In this document: in pieces, positions 42,901-50,507 of the stretch
How positions within the stretch are numbered: position 1 is the stretch's first letter
Layout: the number at the start of each line of letters is the position of its first letter
From: an uncultured Pseudomonadota bacterium
Lineage (GTDB): Bacteria > Pseudomonadota > Alphaproteobacteria > RF32 > CAG-239
NCBI GenBank assembly: GCA_949297185.1
Contig: CASFRM010000015.1
Span: forward strand, 1-51,509
Length of the DNA: 51,509 nt
Reading direction: 5' to 3'
Notes under the pieces: generated by a model
Told to the model about the DNA's origin: nothing
The model's input: the letters and a program-made list of their open reading frames with translations, nothing else
The model's database searches: none
Made by a program: the position numbers and the translations under genes

Positions 42901-43724
42901 CAAAATGTGAAGTCGGTTTCGTACACCATTCTGTTGAGTGTGCTGAAGTTAAATTACCTCAAAAAATATTAACAGACAGGGTTGAATTTTATAAAATCCC
43001 TAAGCAAACAAAAGAAATTACGACCTCATGCATTATTGATTCGCATTGTAGATTTAATTTTTCACCTGACGTAAAAATCATTGATACTCCGAACAAGTAC
43101 GGTAAAAAAAATAGTTTAAAAGCATTAAAAGTTCGTGGTTTGAGTAAAGAGCAAATTTCAACTTTGCGCAAAGAACGAATTAAAAATGTGTTCAGAGATG
43201 TTGTGACGAAAATTATACCATTGAAGAAAAAATATGGAACTTTTGTAGTGAAAGCTTCTGGGAAAGAAAAACAAAATCCGAAAAATACACTAAATAGTGA
43301 TGATAAAGTTAAAATTGCGGGATTAAGCGGGCGTACAAAGACTAAGTCAAGTCATACCGTACAATCGGAAGAACAAATAATAGAGATGCAAAGCAATGTG
43401 CAAGTGCAAGCAAAAACAGCACAGACTAAACTAGAAACAGTACAGACAACGGTTGTGTCGCAGTTACAAACCGCAACATCATCTCAAACAGTTCCACTAT
43501 CGACAGAATCATCACAAAAGGTCGCTGATATGTCCAAGAAAGAAAAAAGCAATTTCTTCCATAATTTGAGAATGGGTGTTAATATCATTTTAGCAAAGGC
43601 AGAAAACGGATTGACGACTGTTCAGTCATCGGTTAAAACGCAAACCAACACACAAACCGCTACGCCACAGCAATCGAGCATCTTACAGATGAAAATGGCA
43701 AAAGAAAAAGGGAACAAGATTTAG
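39975..43724 (+). CDS. Giant effector-like protein: possible ADP-ribosyltransferase-like head, LPX-type repeats
   Basis: A 1,249-residue protein with AAAGGA before the ATG and a terminator after it. Residues about 200-280 read NGMAELYRGG (R213), VAHSSPAISVCASFSG (S236) and LYYGFIYKFE (E277), in the order R...S...E of ADP-ribosyltransferase folds; this is a pattern match only. From about residue 430 to 1060 it has irregular repeats of the LP..l..l.l type (NITSLPKDVDKVEINGN, INLPSGIKIFEA, LPKNTTLDLSKC), like LPX leucine-rich or solenoid repeats. The tail is Q/T/S-rich and basic. No signal peptide. The architecture resembles host-directed effectors; the substrate is unknown. Confidence 0.6.
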   Translation: MALTKEDIDIAIAQAENQDVIRYSLSNYFEGLDEPVSVAIGIGKSQWDRDMHPENVDKVVDLLRSKGIDAVSFLDPQAARPDKFVVNESGVLFPFMSPQDSLKAVILVEDTVINTGHQIVGHINPQSKENILYTANSSIKIKNDAVGMEQGINLEISHPDKELFKEIEQRNGGDYKSFIDRKINEAYASSKIVDFNTMDIENVYANGMAELYRGGTLGANPYATVSQWNSRKVAHSSPAISVCASFSGKETTMSSRGGAVYEKTESGLYYGFIYKFESMGDKQKYYHNVGLETGDDAKTKDEVNLSLDNPWNGWSGEIYESPVLPHHNKLKEMYIYVGKRGENDAKLYSVPLDENGNITDQEWQDFMKLHEPTDDKVVGYLKDRQDAQKREQTENAQHTYDFELKQGLEADNQHYLENISAKNFLRNFIHDSEIQEKDGKLYIDAVSDGTPLHMEGLKLNHLPDLSNVKINGHWGINSYTVPEIDATKLPECTMGITLIDVDVKNTGAVSADRFLGIIGAGKTKEGFIECETTTHSSLSCDGMPQGWEKLKFMQLPSFVDLVYDTIDKVPETLQGIGQSGITIKDQTSIENIPVADFIYKIQGNLGTHPLNFQASVLYSEGIRHTEIHDNIELNLQYTNIGTFPKDMKDLTLKRIILNHQTVVTSLDNFPITKDGVFDLNFNGDLRNETMESFLLKTKGTEWVKNNTSKGEDGHLIINGDLNFKTAAWGASDRPQMNITSLPKDVDKVEINGNVEPSELRYRFNKYLKVLKDIDGDTLSLSDINFKIDLSKHQANNISISGKTLDVILPSNIEAIGISNSENFQVSALKNVPQNLNLSFSKVQNETPIDMTNMSINRLSFHEVQAAEINIPQECKEIHFQETKLYKPINLPSGIKIFEAQSTNFPEGSVLNLSECQSVSLINCSLPKNTTLDLSKCERVNLSDVDLSQANVILPQSGRIHINKNVKFAPDYKLDLSKCEVGFVHHSVECAEVKLPQKILTDRVEFYKIPKQTKEITTSCIIDSHCRFNFSPDVKIIDTPNKYGKKNSLKALKVRGLSKEQISTLRKERIKNVFRDVVTKIIPLKKKYGTFVVKASGKEKQNPKNTLNSDDKVKIAGLSGRTKTKSSHTVQSEEQIIEMQSNVQVQAKTAQTKLETVQTTVVSQLQTATSSQTVPLSTESSQKVADMSKKEKSNFFHNLRMGVNIILAKAENGLTTVQSSVKTQTNTQTATPQQSSILQMKMAKEKGNKI

Positions 43725-43754
43725 TTTTTTATAGATGGCTATATCCCCTATAAG

Positions 43755-43790
43755 CACCAGGTTACGTACGGGACTGGTGTTTGTTTTTTT
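43755..43790 (+). terminator. Intrinsic terminator of the giant gene
   Basis: CACCAG, loop, CTGGTG, then TTTGTTTTTTT. It lies 31 bp after the stop at 43724. Confidence 0.85.
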
Positions 43791-43814
43791 CATTTAAATA
43801 CAATAGCGAGGCTT

Positions 43815-43872
43815 TGTAGTATATTTTTAACTTTTGATATGGCGATGTTAAAGGTTAAGTTGTTTTTTCAAT
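43815..43872. repeat. 58-bp direct repeat, left copy (resolvase 3' end)
   Basis: Begins TGTAGTATATTTTTAACTTT and ends AAGTTGTTTTTTCAAT. It matches 49273-49330 at 54 of 58 positions. It covers the last codons of the resolvase fragment and its downstream flank. Confidence 0.9.
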
Positions 43873-44040
43873 AAACTGTCTTAAAGTGCTGCGTTGGACG
43901 CCAAGTATTTTAGCGATTTGGGATTTGGAGATGCCTTTGGCGAGTAGATTCCGCACTTTTTTAGCATTTTTGGAGAGTTTGAGCTTTTTTGACTCTGCGG
44001 AGAATGGACGGCCAAGCTTTTTGCCGGATGCTAAATCCTT
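43855..44040 (-). pseudogene. Serine resolvase remnant, C-terminal fragment with HTH
   Basis: The frame encodes 61 residues, including LGRPFSAESKKLKLSKNAKK, VRNLLAKGIS, KSQIAKILGVQRSTLRQFIE and KTT-stop, the linker and DNA-binding helix-turn-helix of a resolvase. An in-frame stop lies directly before it and the catalytic domain is missing. Since the complementary N-terminal fragment at 39256-39408 lies on its downstream side, the two cannot be one gene split by simple insertion; rearrangement or two separate copies is more likely. Confidence 0.8.
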
Positions 44041-44061
44041 TTAACACATACTAGCCATAAA

Positions 44062-45684
44062 TTATTGTGCTGAACGGCATAACGCAAATACATCAAGTGA
44101 TGCATCATAAGCCACAGTTTTGATAAAGAGCATTTTTAAGACTGAATGGAAATAGTTATCGTGAGAAAAAGTACCGTTCTTTGCATATTTTTGCAAACAA
44201 ACATCATCAATACCGAGAGCCTTTTCTGTATCTTCAGACATCCACAAAACCATCGGTACCTTTTTCTGCACATCCGGAGCAATGGCATACGGCAATCCAT
44301 GCAAATAAAGATTATTTTCACCGAGAGATTCGCCATGGTCGGAAACAAAAAGCATGCTTGTCTGCAAATAGGTCTGCTTTTTAAGAATATTGATAGCCGA
44401 TTCTATAATATAATCCGAATAAAGAATTGTATTATCGTATGTATTGACAATCTGCTCCTTGGTGCAATCTTGCAAATTGGCCGTATCGCAGGCAGGGATA
44501 AATTTCTTAAATGTATCAGGATACCGTTTGTAATAAGTTGGTCCATGGCTTCCCATCATATGTAAGACAATCAGCGTATCTTTGGTAATACCTTGCAAAT
44601 ATTCTTCCAATCCGTCCAACAGAATATCATCGTGACAGTAATTTCCAAAACAATATGGTTGTTTGTTGCCGTCTTTGGCATCTACCTTGCCAACTCGGTT
44701 ACAAACTTTTTTGCAGCCATCATCATTATCTTTCCAAAAAACATTATAACCGGCAGCTTTGGCTATATCCAACAGATTTTGTGTGTATTGAGCATCAGTT
44801 GTATCAAATTCTTTTCTGGTTAGATGCGAAAACATACAGGGCAACGATACTGCAGTTGAAGTTCCACAAGATGAGACATCATTAAAAACAATAATTTCTT
44901 TATTTTTAGAAAGCAGCGGATTCGTTTCGCGTTCATAGCCATAAAGGGAAAAATTTTGCGCTCTTGCCGTTTCTCCAACCAATAAAACTACCACTCGCGG
45001 TTTTTTATTAATATTTGGTTCCAATTTAGGGTTCTTGTCTAAAATAATAAATTCACGTTTAGCATCAGCGCTACGTTTATAATATCTAGCTACAGCATAA
45101 ATATAATTAAATGTGTTAATGTAATAACGAACCTGATTATTATTTCGTCCAAAAGAGGCATATTCTTTATAAGAAACAGAAGCAATCAATCCGACAGTCA
45201 ACAAGCCGGTTAAAAAATATTTTAACCTTTTTTGTACCTCTTTTCCTAAAGGTGCAAATCTTATATCTGTCCGCCAAACAAGCACAGCCGGAACAATTCC
45301 AACCAACAAGACATAAAAGAATGAATGAAGTGTCAGAAAATCAGCAGCTTCGCGAACATTGGTTTCGGCAAAATTACGTATCATATCAGAGTTGATAACA
45401 ATTCCCAGGTTTTGCAGAGCATAATCAGATGCTGCCGACAAAACAAGCAAGAGCATAACCAAAGGTTTGCCTATACGAGGCATAACAATCAGACTGAAAA
45501 ACCAAAATAATGGAATATAGATGAAAAATGGCAGAGAAACAGCAAATAAAAATACCGAAAAGCTGTTGATGTCTATTTTTTCAAAAGCGAACTGCCAAAA
45601 TTTAATATCCAGTACAAAGGCGAAATAAGCGCTGATAATAGCGATAAAAATCGTTGAGCGTAAAGTAAATTTTGTTTTAATCAT
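44062..45684 (-). CDS. eptA: Lipid A phosphoethanolamine transferase (EptA family)
   Basis: A 540-residue inner-membrane enzyme: five N-terminal membrane helices (about residues 10-170) and a periplasmic alkaline-phosphatase-like domain. The catalytic set is complete: E238 in LLVGETARAQNFSLYGY, nucleophile T275 in SSCGTSTAVSLPC, H380 in MMGSHGP, D449/H450 in FVSDHGESLGENN and H462 in LYLHGLPY. Paired cysteines for disulfides are present. It moves phosphoethanolamine from phosphatidylethanolamine to lipid A, lowering its negative charge, and releases diacylglycerol. It is the last gene of the PAP2-kinase-eptA operon. It belongs to the EptA/MCR superfamily; whether chromosomal or mobile in origin is not decided by sequence, but repeats flank the cassette. 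Confidence 0.93.
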   Translation of the reverse strand: MIKTKFTLRSTIFIAIISAYFAFVLDIKFWQFAFEKIDINSFSVFLFAVSLPFFIYIPLFWFFSLIVMPRIGKPLVMLLLVLSAASDYALQNLGIVINSDMIRNFAETNVREAADFLTLHSFFYVLLVGIVPAVLVWRTDIRFAPLGKEVQKRLKYFLTGLLTVGLIASVSYKEYASFGRNNNQVRYYINTFNYIYAVARYYKRSADAKREFIILDKNPKLEPNINKKPRVVVLLVGETARAQNFSLYGYERETNPLLSKNKEIIVFNDVSSCGTSTAVSLPCMFSHLTRKEFDTTDAQYTQNLLDIAKAAGYNVFWKDNDDGCKKVCNRVGKVDAKDGNKQPYCFGNYCHDDILLDGLEEYLQGITKDTLIVLHMMGSHGPTYYKRYPDTFKKFIPACDTANLQDCTKEQIVNTYDNTILYSDYIIESAINILKKQTYLQTSMLFVSDHGESLGENNLYLHGLPYAIAPDVQKKVPMVLWMSEDTEKALGIDDVCLQKYAKNGTFSHDNYFHSVLKMLFIKTVAYDASLDVFALCRSAQ

Positions 45685-45696
45685 TAGTTAATCCTT

Positions 45697-46308
45697 TTAT
45701 GCAATCAGATTAAGAATAAAACCGGCAACAAGCGGGATAGATAAATTGTCATCAATACCTGTTTCCTTTTCAAAAAATTCGGTAGCCGCACTTGCTAATG
45801 CTATAAAAGCAATAAGAAACGGAGAAGCAAACGGAAAGAAAAACAGAATAACCAAGTATGCACTAAGGATAAAAGATGTTGTTCCTTCCAGGGTTTTGCC
45901 GTTATAAAACCGGAAAGTTCCAAAAAATTTACCAAACAAGGCCGCGCAAGTGTCCGATATCAATACAATAGTCATTGCCGTCGCAGCAGCTTTTGGCGTA
46001 AAACAAACCGAAACCGTTAAGGCAGCCGCCAGAATATAAACTGAACCGCTTGGCGTAAAACAGGAACGGTTTATTTCACGGTAACGCAGTGTTTTGATGA
46101 ACATTCGGCGAAACAATGTGCCGATAACCGCCGTTTTCTGATATGCAGCATATTCAATCATAAGATTTGCCATAAGCAAACTGCAAAAAAGCATAATACT
46201 CCAGTTTCGCGGCATTGTAAAAATAAATAAAGGCATCCATAATGAACTAAGGTGCACAGCTTTGCGATAAAGTTCGGTTTTCAGTGATTTTGACTTAAGT
46301 TCAAACAT
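45697..46308 (-). CDS. CTP-dependent lipid kinase of the dolichol/phytol/diacylglycerol kinase family
   Basis: A 203-residue, strongly hydrophobic membrane protein. LYRKAVHLSSLW at the start, SGSVYILAAA, VLISDTCAALFGKFFG and NGKTLEGTTSF are the motifs of the SEC59/phytol kinase/CTP-diacylglycerol kinase family. It sits 12 bp ahead of eptA. Because EptA leaves diacylglycerol behind, a kinase returning it to phosphatidic acid would complete the cycle; dgkA plays that part beside other phosphoethanolamine transferases. The kinase family is clear, its lipid substrate is inferred. Confidence 0.8.
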   Translation of the reverse strand: MFELKSKSLKTELYRKAVHLSSLWMPLFIFTMPRNWSIMLFCSLLMANLMIEYAAYQKTAVIGTLFRRMFIKTLRYREINRSCFTPSGSVYILAAALTVSVCFTPKAAATAMTIVLISDTCAALFGKFFGTFRFYNGKTLEGTTSFILSAYLVILFFFPFASPFLIAFIALASAATEFFEKETGIDDNLSIPLVAGFILNLIA

Positions 46309-46323
46309 ATTTGTCCTCTTTTT

Positions 46324-47031
46324 TTATAAAGTTGCGATTTTATATTTATTGAGAATGTTTTCCGGCATAAATATTTTCCGGTAGGTCATCAGAATTCCAC
46401 CGCTGACAAGCAACAAAGCAAAATAAACATCAGTTAGGTAATGATAACCGCCGATAACCCGAGTGACAGCTACGATTGAGACGATGGAAAATGCAACAAA
46501 TGTACAAACTCCGCGAAACTTTGACGGTAAAATCAATGCCAGAGCAAATAGCCATAGAGCAAATGACGTATGTCCGGAAATAAATGAGTCTCCGATTTGG
46601 CAAGCTGATTTTTCAAAAGCATCGGTAAATGAACATTCACCGCCATAAATATTTGTCTGATAAGGACGCGCACGATGAAAAAATATCTTGAATGAATAGG
46701 GTAAAGTTATACACCAGCCAAAGAAACACAAACTAAGGTAAATTATCTGATTTGTTCCGACAGATATTTTGTTCGTAATAAAAGATAATTTGTTTTGCAA
46801 GAAATAGGGCAACATCAATCTGGGAAAAATCCACAATCCCAAAACGGTCGCATATAGCAAGCAGACGGCATATTCCATATAAGCATCAATTCCTTGAATC
46901 AAAAAGTTGTTTCTTAAATTAAAACCATTTTGATAAAATAAATCAGTAAAAAATAAATCAAATATCTCCGAAAAATAAATCAATACGATGGTGGCTGAAG
47001 TGATGGATAATATAAAAAATTTACGCTTCAT
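46324..47031 (-). CDS. PAP2-family membrane phosphatase
   Basis: A 235-residue membrane protein with all three PAP2 motifs: K115-x6-R122-P123 (KIFFHRARP), S152-G153-H154 (FISGHTSF) and R191-x5-H197-x3-D201 (RVIGGYHYLTD). It is the first gene of the operon with GGAG before the ATG, and it is divergent from the response regulator 145 bp away. PAP2 enzymes in such clusters dephosphorylate lipid A (LpxE/LpxF), undecaprenyl diphosphate or phosphatidic acid; a PAP2 gene also accompanies some mobile phosphoethanolamine transferase genes. The choice here is open. Confidence 0.88.
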   Translation of the reverse strand: MKRKFFILSITSATIVLIYFSEIFDLFFTDLFYQNGFNLRNNFLIQGIDAYMEYAVCLLYATVLGLWIFPRLMLPYFLQNKLSFITNKISVGTNQIIYLSLCFFGWCITLPYSFKIFFHRARPYQTNIYGGECSFTDAFEKSACQIGDSFISGHTSFALWLFALALILPSKFRGVCTFVAFSIVSIVAVTRVIGGYHYLTDVYFALLLVSGGILMTYRKIFMPENILNKYKIATL

Positions 47032-47050
47032 TTTTTTCTCCGCATAATTA

Positions 47051-47093
47051 AGTCTGCTTCAGACTTTACTTGCCAATCTGAAATCAATCTGAA
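47051..47093. promoter_or_regulatory. Response-regulator binding sites between PAP2 and the two-component genes
   Basis: AATCTGAA occurs at 47075 and 47086, exactly 11 bp apart, the spacing used by OmpR/PhoB/PmrA-type dimers. AGTCTG-CTT-CAGACT (47051-47065) is a perfect palindrome, and a further TTCAGACT lies at 47137-47144. They sit upstream of the leftward lipid A operon and near the regulator's own start. Confidence 0.65.
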
Positions 47094-47175
47094 TTTTTTT
47101 GAAATAAAAAAAATAAATTGGTTTACTTTTATTTTTTTCAGACTGTAAAATAAAACAGCAACAAAAGAGGACAAA

Positions 47176-47862
47176 ATGAAAATACTGTTAGTTGAAGATG
47201 ATGCAAAACTGGGACAGACAACCAAAGAGCTTTTGGAATATGAGCATTGCGCCGTTGATTGGGCAGAAGATGGAAACGAAGCAGTTGCATTTGTCAAAGA
47301 AAATATGGATGCAGGTTATGATGTTATTCTTTTGGACTGGATGTTGCCTGAAATAAGCGGTATTGAAATTTGCCGTCTGTTGCGTCAGAAATATAAAATT
47401 CAAAGCGGAATAATATTTGTTACCGCCAAAGGAGAAGTAGACGATTGCGTTCGGGCATTGGATATGGGTGCAGATGATTTTATTGTTAAGCCATTTAAGA
47501 TAAAAGAGCTTATCGCTCGGATAAATGCAGTCAGTCGGCGTAAAGGTAAGCCTTTTGTTGATAAGGTATATAGCCGTGGTGCCATAGTAATTAACAAAGA
47601 TTTGCACATTGTCTGTTGCCATGGTTGCGAATTGCAGCTTCGTAAAAAAGAATTTGCCTTATTTGAAATGCTTTTTGTAAATTTAAATAATATTCTGACT
47701 CGCGCAACTATTTTTGAAAAAATATGGAGCGATAAATTGGATACAAATATGGAGAGTTTGGATTCGCATATATATACTTTACGCAAAAAATTAAAAATTT
47801 TTCCGCAAATACAAATCAAGCTTGTTAAAAATATTGGCTACAAAATGGAAATAGGGCAATGA
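47176..47862 (+). CDS. OmpR/PhoB-family response regulator (PmrA-like)
   Basis: A 228-residue regulator. The receiver has D8/D9 (LVEDDAKLG), phosphoacceptor D54 (ILLDWMLPEISG), T83 and K105 (IVKPFKIKE). The C-terminal winged helix (ELQLRKKEFALFEML, ESLDSHIYTLRKKL, KNIGYKM) is intact. GAGG precedes the ATG, and its stop overlaps the kinase start (ATGA). It is divergent from the lipid A operon and has matching 11-bp repeats between, so it probably controls both directions. The PmrA label is by context. Confidence 0.93.
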   Translation: MKILLVEDDAKLGQTTKELLEYEHCAVDWAEDGNEAVAFVKENMDAGYDVILLDWMLPEISGIEICRLLRQKYKIQSGIIFVTAKGEVDDCVRALDMGADDFIVKPFKIKELIARINAVSRRKGKPFVDKVYSRGAIVINKDLHIVCCHGCELQLRKKEFALFEMLFVNLNNILTRATIFEKIWSDKLDTNMESLDSHIYTLRKKLKIFPQIQIKLVKNIGYKMEIGQ

Positions 47863-49112
47863 TAGAGCAACTTAGAAAAAAGCTGATTGTTAAATATACA
47901 CTTTTATTTGCGTGCATCTTGTTTGTCTGCTACGGGGTAAGCTATGCGACATACAGATATAATTCGCTAAACTTTATCTACAGCAGCATCCATGATTACT
48001 TGGAAGAAGAGGTCCAAGAAGCACGAGACTTTATTCCGACAGTAAAAAACATTGGCAAAGTTCATAAGATAAATTCCAGTATTGATACGCTGCACAACTA
48101 TGCCTATTGGTTTGTAGATGATAAGTTGATACGTGCCGAAGAGCCAAAAGATGATTATGTTGCCAAAGAAATAATGCTCAGACTAACGAATAAAAAATAT
48201 ATAGCCGGTCAATCATATTACGAAAATATCAAGATTCATAAAAAGAAATGGTATTTTATCTTGGTCAAAAAAGATTTCAAATACCGCAACAATCAAAAAG
48301 GAAGCGTGTTTGTGCTGGCAAACTATACACCAGTTCGCCAAAATAACAAAAATTACATCGGCATTGCTACAATATCGCTTATTTTGCTAATTCTGTTCGC
48401 CTTCTTTATCGGTAATATTTTTGCGGTTCATTCCCTACGCCATATAGAAAAAGCATATCAAAAACAAAAGCAGTTTGTATCCGATGCAGCACACGAGTTT
48501 CGCACTCCTCTGGCAATTTTATATTCATATGCCGAATTACTGGAATATAATCCACAAAAACGAAAAAAAGTAATTGCCGATATCAAAGATGAACTTCAAC
48601 AGATGAGCGAAATGGTTGATTGTCTTTTATCTATTGCCAGATATGATAATTCAAATGTTGTGATGCATAAAGAAAAATTTTCCATAAATGACATTGTTGG
48701 AAATATTATAGAATCCCTATCTAATTTATATCCCAAAGAAATTTTTATTTTGAATGAAAAGGATAAAAATATCAAAATAACGGCAGATAAAGTTATGATA
48801 CGCCAGCTTTTAGGCATTATGTTGGATAATGCCATAAAATATACCAGAGATAATAAGAAAATAATCATAACGCTTACAAAGAAAATATCGTCAGTCCAAA
48901 TCAGTGTTAAAGATAACGGTATCGGAATAAAAAAAGAGGATTTGCCGCATATTTTTGACCGCTTCTGGCGGGCAGAAACTTCACGTCATCAAAAAGGCTT
49001 GGGATTGGGACTTTCATTAGCCGAAACAATCGTAAATCTGCATAAAGGAACTATTGGAGTCCATAGTGAATTTGGTAAAGGGACTGAATTTATCATTACT
49101 TTACCATTATAA
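47859..49112 (+). CDS. Sensor histidine kinase (PmrB-like)
   Basis: A 417-residue membrane kinase. Two membrane helices (about 12-32 and 166-190) enclose a roughly 130-residue periplasmic sensor. HisKA has H212 (SDAAHEFRTPLAIL). The ATPase has DNAIKYTRD, VKDNGIGIKKE and GLGLGLSLAE. The start overlaps the regulator stop by four bases, so both are produced together. The periplasmic part is basic and does not show the acidic iron-binding repeats of enterobacterial PmrB, so the signal is unknown. An HK-RR pair next to eptA suggests response to cationic peptides or metals. Confidence 0.93.
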   Translation: MIEQLRKKLIVKYTLLFACILFVCYGVSYATYRYNSLNFIYSSIHDYLEEEVQEARDFIPTVKNIGKVHKINSSIDTLHNYAYWFVDDKLIRAEEPKDDYVAKEIMLRLTNKKYIAGQSYYENIKIHKKKWYFILVKKDFKYRNNQKGSVFVLANYTPVRQNNKNYIGIATISLILLILFAFFIGNIFAVHSLRHIEKAYQKQKQFVSDAAHEFRTPLAILYSYAELLEYNPQKRKKVIADIKDELQQMSEMVDCLLSIARYDNSNVVMHKEKFSINDIVGNIIESLSNLYPKEIFILNEKDKNIKITADKVMIRQLLGIMLDNAIKYTRDNKKIIITLTKKISSVQISVKDNGIGIKKEDLPHIFDRFWRAETSRHQKGLGLGLSLAETIVNLHKGTIGVHSEFGKGTEFIITLPL

Positions 49113-49418
49113 TAGAAATAATATCATTTCTTTATTTTTCCTGTTTTTTAGCAGTCCCGTCCAAATCGTAGCAAAATGTTACCAAGAACGTGAGTTTTAG
49201 GGGCTCGCGGATGGGAAAATATACCGCATAATATAAATAGTTAATGAGCAAATTTGTTTAATTCAATATCTGTGTAGTATATTTTTAACTTTTGACATAG
49301 TGACGTTAAAGGTTAAGTTGTTTTTTCAATTTTTTATTTTGTGCGCTAAAGCGTGCGACATATTTTGTCGTAACTCGGTGTTAGTATTACCTTATAGTAA
49401 AAGTATGAGGTGTTAAAA
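49113..49418. other. Gap containing the right copy of the resolvase 3'-end repeat
   Basis: No gene is supported. 49273-49330 is the second 58-bp repeat copy; only the last five resolvase codons and the 3' flank remain. A small GCG-CTAAAG-CGTGC palindrome lies near 49345. The stretch before 49273 shows nothing I can name. Confidence 0.6.
49273..49330. repeat. 58-bp direct repeat, right copy
   Basis: Matches 43815-43872 with four substitutions. The two copies are in the same orientation and enclose about 5.4 kb, exactly the lipid A modification and two-component genes. Confidence 0.9.
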
Positions 49419-49934
49419 ATGAATGGTTTTAAGGAAAAGAAAAATATTTCATACATAGCCAATGCTTTATCAAATAAAAATTATATCAAAAGCAACATTG
49501 AAAACATTGCCGAATGGATTACTGGAGAGGGAATAAAGCTTTGCCGTTATAAATTTTTTTCAGAACAGGAAGATTTTTCAAAAAATGATTTTTTGGATTT
49601 GTATAATAAAAATAAATTAAAAACCATAAAGAAAGTTATTGAATACGCTGATAAATTGCGTCAAAAATATGAGGAAGAATTAAATAATTTGGATATTCGC
49701 CTAATAATTGATGAAAGTATACCATATCCTTTAATGAAAAAAATTAATATGTTTTTCTGGAATGTTGGAAAACCATGGGTAATCCAAGAGGGTGATAAAT
49801 ATTATTTAACAGATGACAAACAAAGTAAAAAAGAAGTGAAGAAAGGTAATCCATATTTTAATTATATTGAAGAAAAGAAAAATTTAGATGTATTTGAGAA
49901 CAGTATAAAAAATTACTATTATAAAAAAGGTTGA
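49419..49934 (+). CDS. Hypothetical protein (171 aa)
   Basis: ATG 49419 has GAGG eight bases upstream; the frame is open from a GTG nine bases earlier. A lysine-, asparagine- and tyrosine-rich soluble protein with helical segments (LKTIKKVIEYADKLRQKYEE). No family recognised. Its last 16 bases overlap the convergent small gene at 49919 and the hairpin there. Confidence 0.6.
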   Translation: MNGFKEKKNISYIANALSNKNYIKSNIENIAEWITGEGIKLCRYKFFSEQEDFSKNDFLDLYNKNKLKTIKKVIEYADKLRQKYEEELNNLDIRLIIDESIPYPLMKKINMFFWNVGKPWVIQEGDKYYLTDDKQSKKEVKKGNPYFNYIEEKKNLDVFENSIKNYYYKKG

Positions 49935-50092
49935 TATTCTCGGATATCAACCTTATTTCGTTTGAGTTTGGCGGCTTTTTTCTTGTTCGGAATAACTTTT
50001 TGCCGATATAGCCCGTTGTGGAACAGTTCATATGCTCCAACATCAAAAGGCTTTACGGTTTTACGCGTCTTTCTTTTAATCTTTACTTTCAT
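49919..50092 (-). CDS. Small basic protein (57 aa)
   Basis: ATG 50092 has a strong AGAGAGG upstream. The product begins MKVKIKRKTRKTVKPF, continues DVGAYELFHNGLYRQKVIPN and ends KKKAAKLKRNKVDIREYQ. It is very basic, without hydrophobic segments, so nucleic-acid or ribosome binding is possible but not shown. It ends inside the convergent hairpin and overlaps the opposite gene by 16 bp. Confidence 0.6.
   Translation of the reverse strand: MKVKIKRKTRKTVKPFDVGAYELFHNGLYRQKVIPNKKKAAKLKRNKVDIREYQPFL
49927..49954. terminator. Bidirectional terminator hairpin
   Basis: AAGGTTGATAT-TCTCGG-ATATCAACCTT, a perfect 11-bp stem between two convergent genes, overlapping both stop regions. Confidence 0.8.
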
Positions 50093-50294
50093 ATTTTCCT
50101 CTCTTTGTAATTGGCTTCGGAAACAATAACTCTATAGAATTTTTTTATAATTTCAAGTTTTGTATCATCAGCTCCATATTCTTAAAGTTTTTTAAGTATT
50201 TAATTATTAGGTCTTTTTAGGAATTTCCCGATAAAAGATGGGTATGTTATTTTGCGATTGCTGCTTCTTGTAAGATATGTATTATATAATGAGT

Positions 50295-50507
50295 TTATCC
50301 GCCGCAGACTTTGCAAGCACGTGCGCCACGGGATAAAGCATCATCTTTTGTTGTTTTAATACAGTTTTTGGTGCAGCGTTTTGCCCAAATACAGGAAGGA
50401 TGATGATAAATGTCTGTTTTGATGTTCATAATGACAACATGACTGTCGGCCGCCAAAGTCGGTGTAATTAAAAAGATAAACATTAACAATAAGAGAATTC
50501 TTTTCAT
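50295..50507 (-). CDS. Small secreted protein with cysteine motif (70 aa)
   Basis: A signal peptide (MKRILLLLMFIFLITPTLA) is followed by a 50-residue mature part: YHHPSCIWAKRC, NCIKTTKDDALSRGARACKV and CGG. The layout Hxx..C...C...A..G..xCxxC resembles the small metal-binding tail found on secreted nucleases and Ada-like proteins, here alone. AGGA precedes the ATG. Function unknown. Confidence 0.65.
   Translation of the reverse strand: MKRILLLLMFIFLITPTLAADSHVVIMNIKTDIYHHPSCIWAKRCTKNCIKTTKDDALSRGARACKVCGG

Noticed and set aside
44062..45684. Naming the transferase as an mcr gene
   Set aside because: Catalytic residues are shared by all EptA/MCR enzymes; flanking repeats suggest mobility, but sequence identity to a named mcr cannot be judged here.
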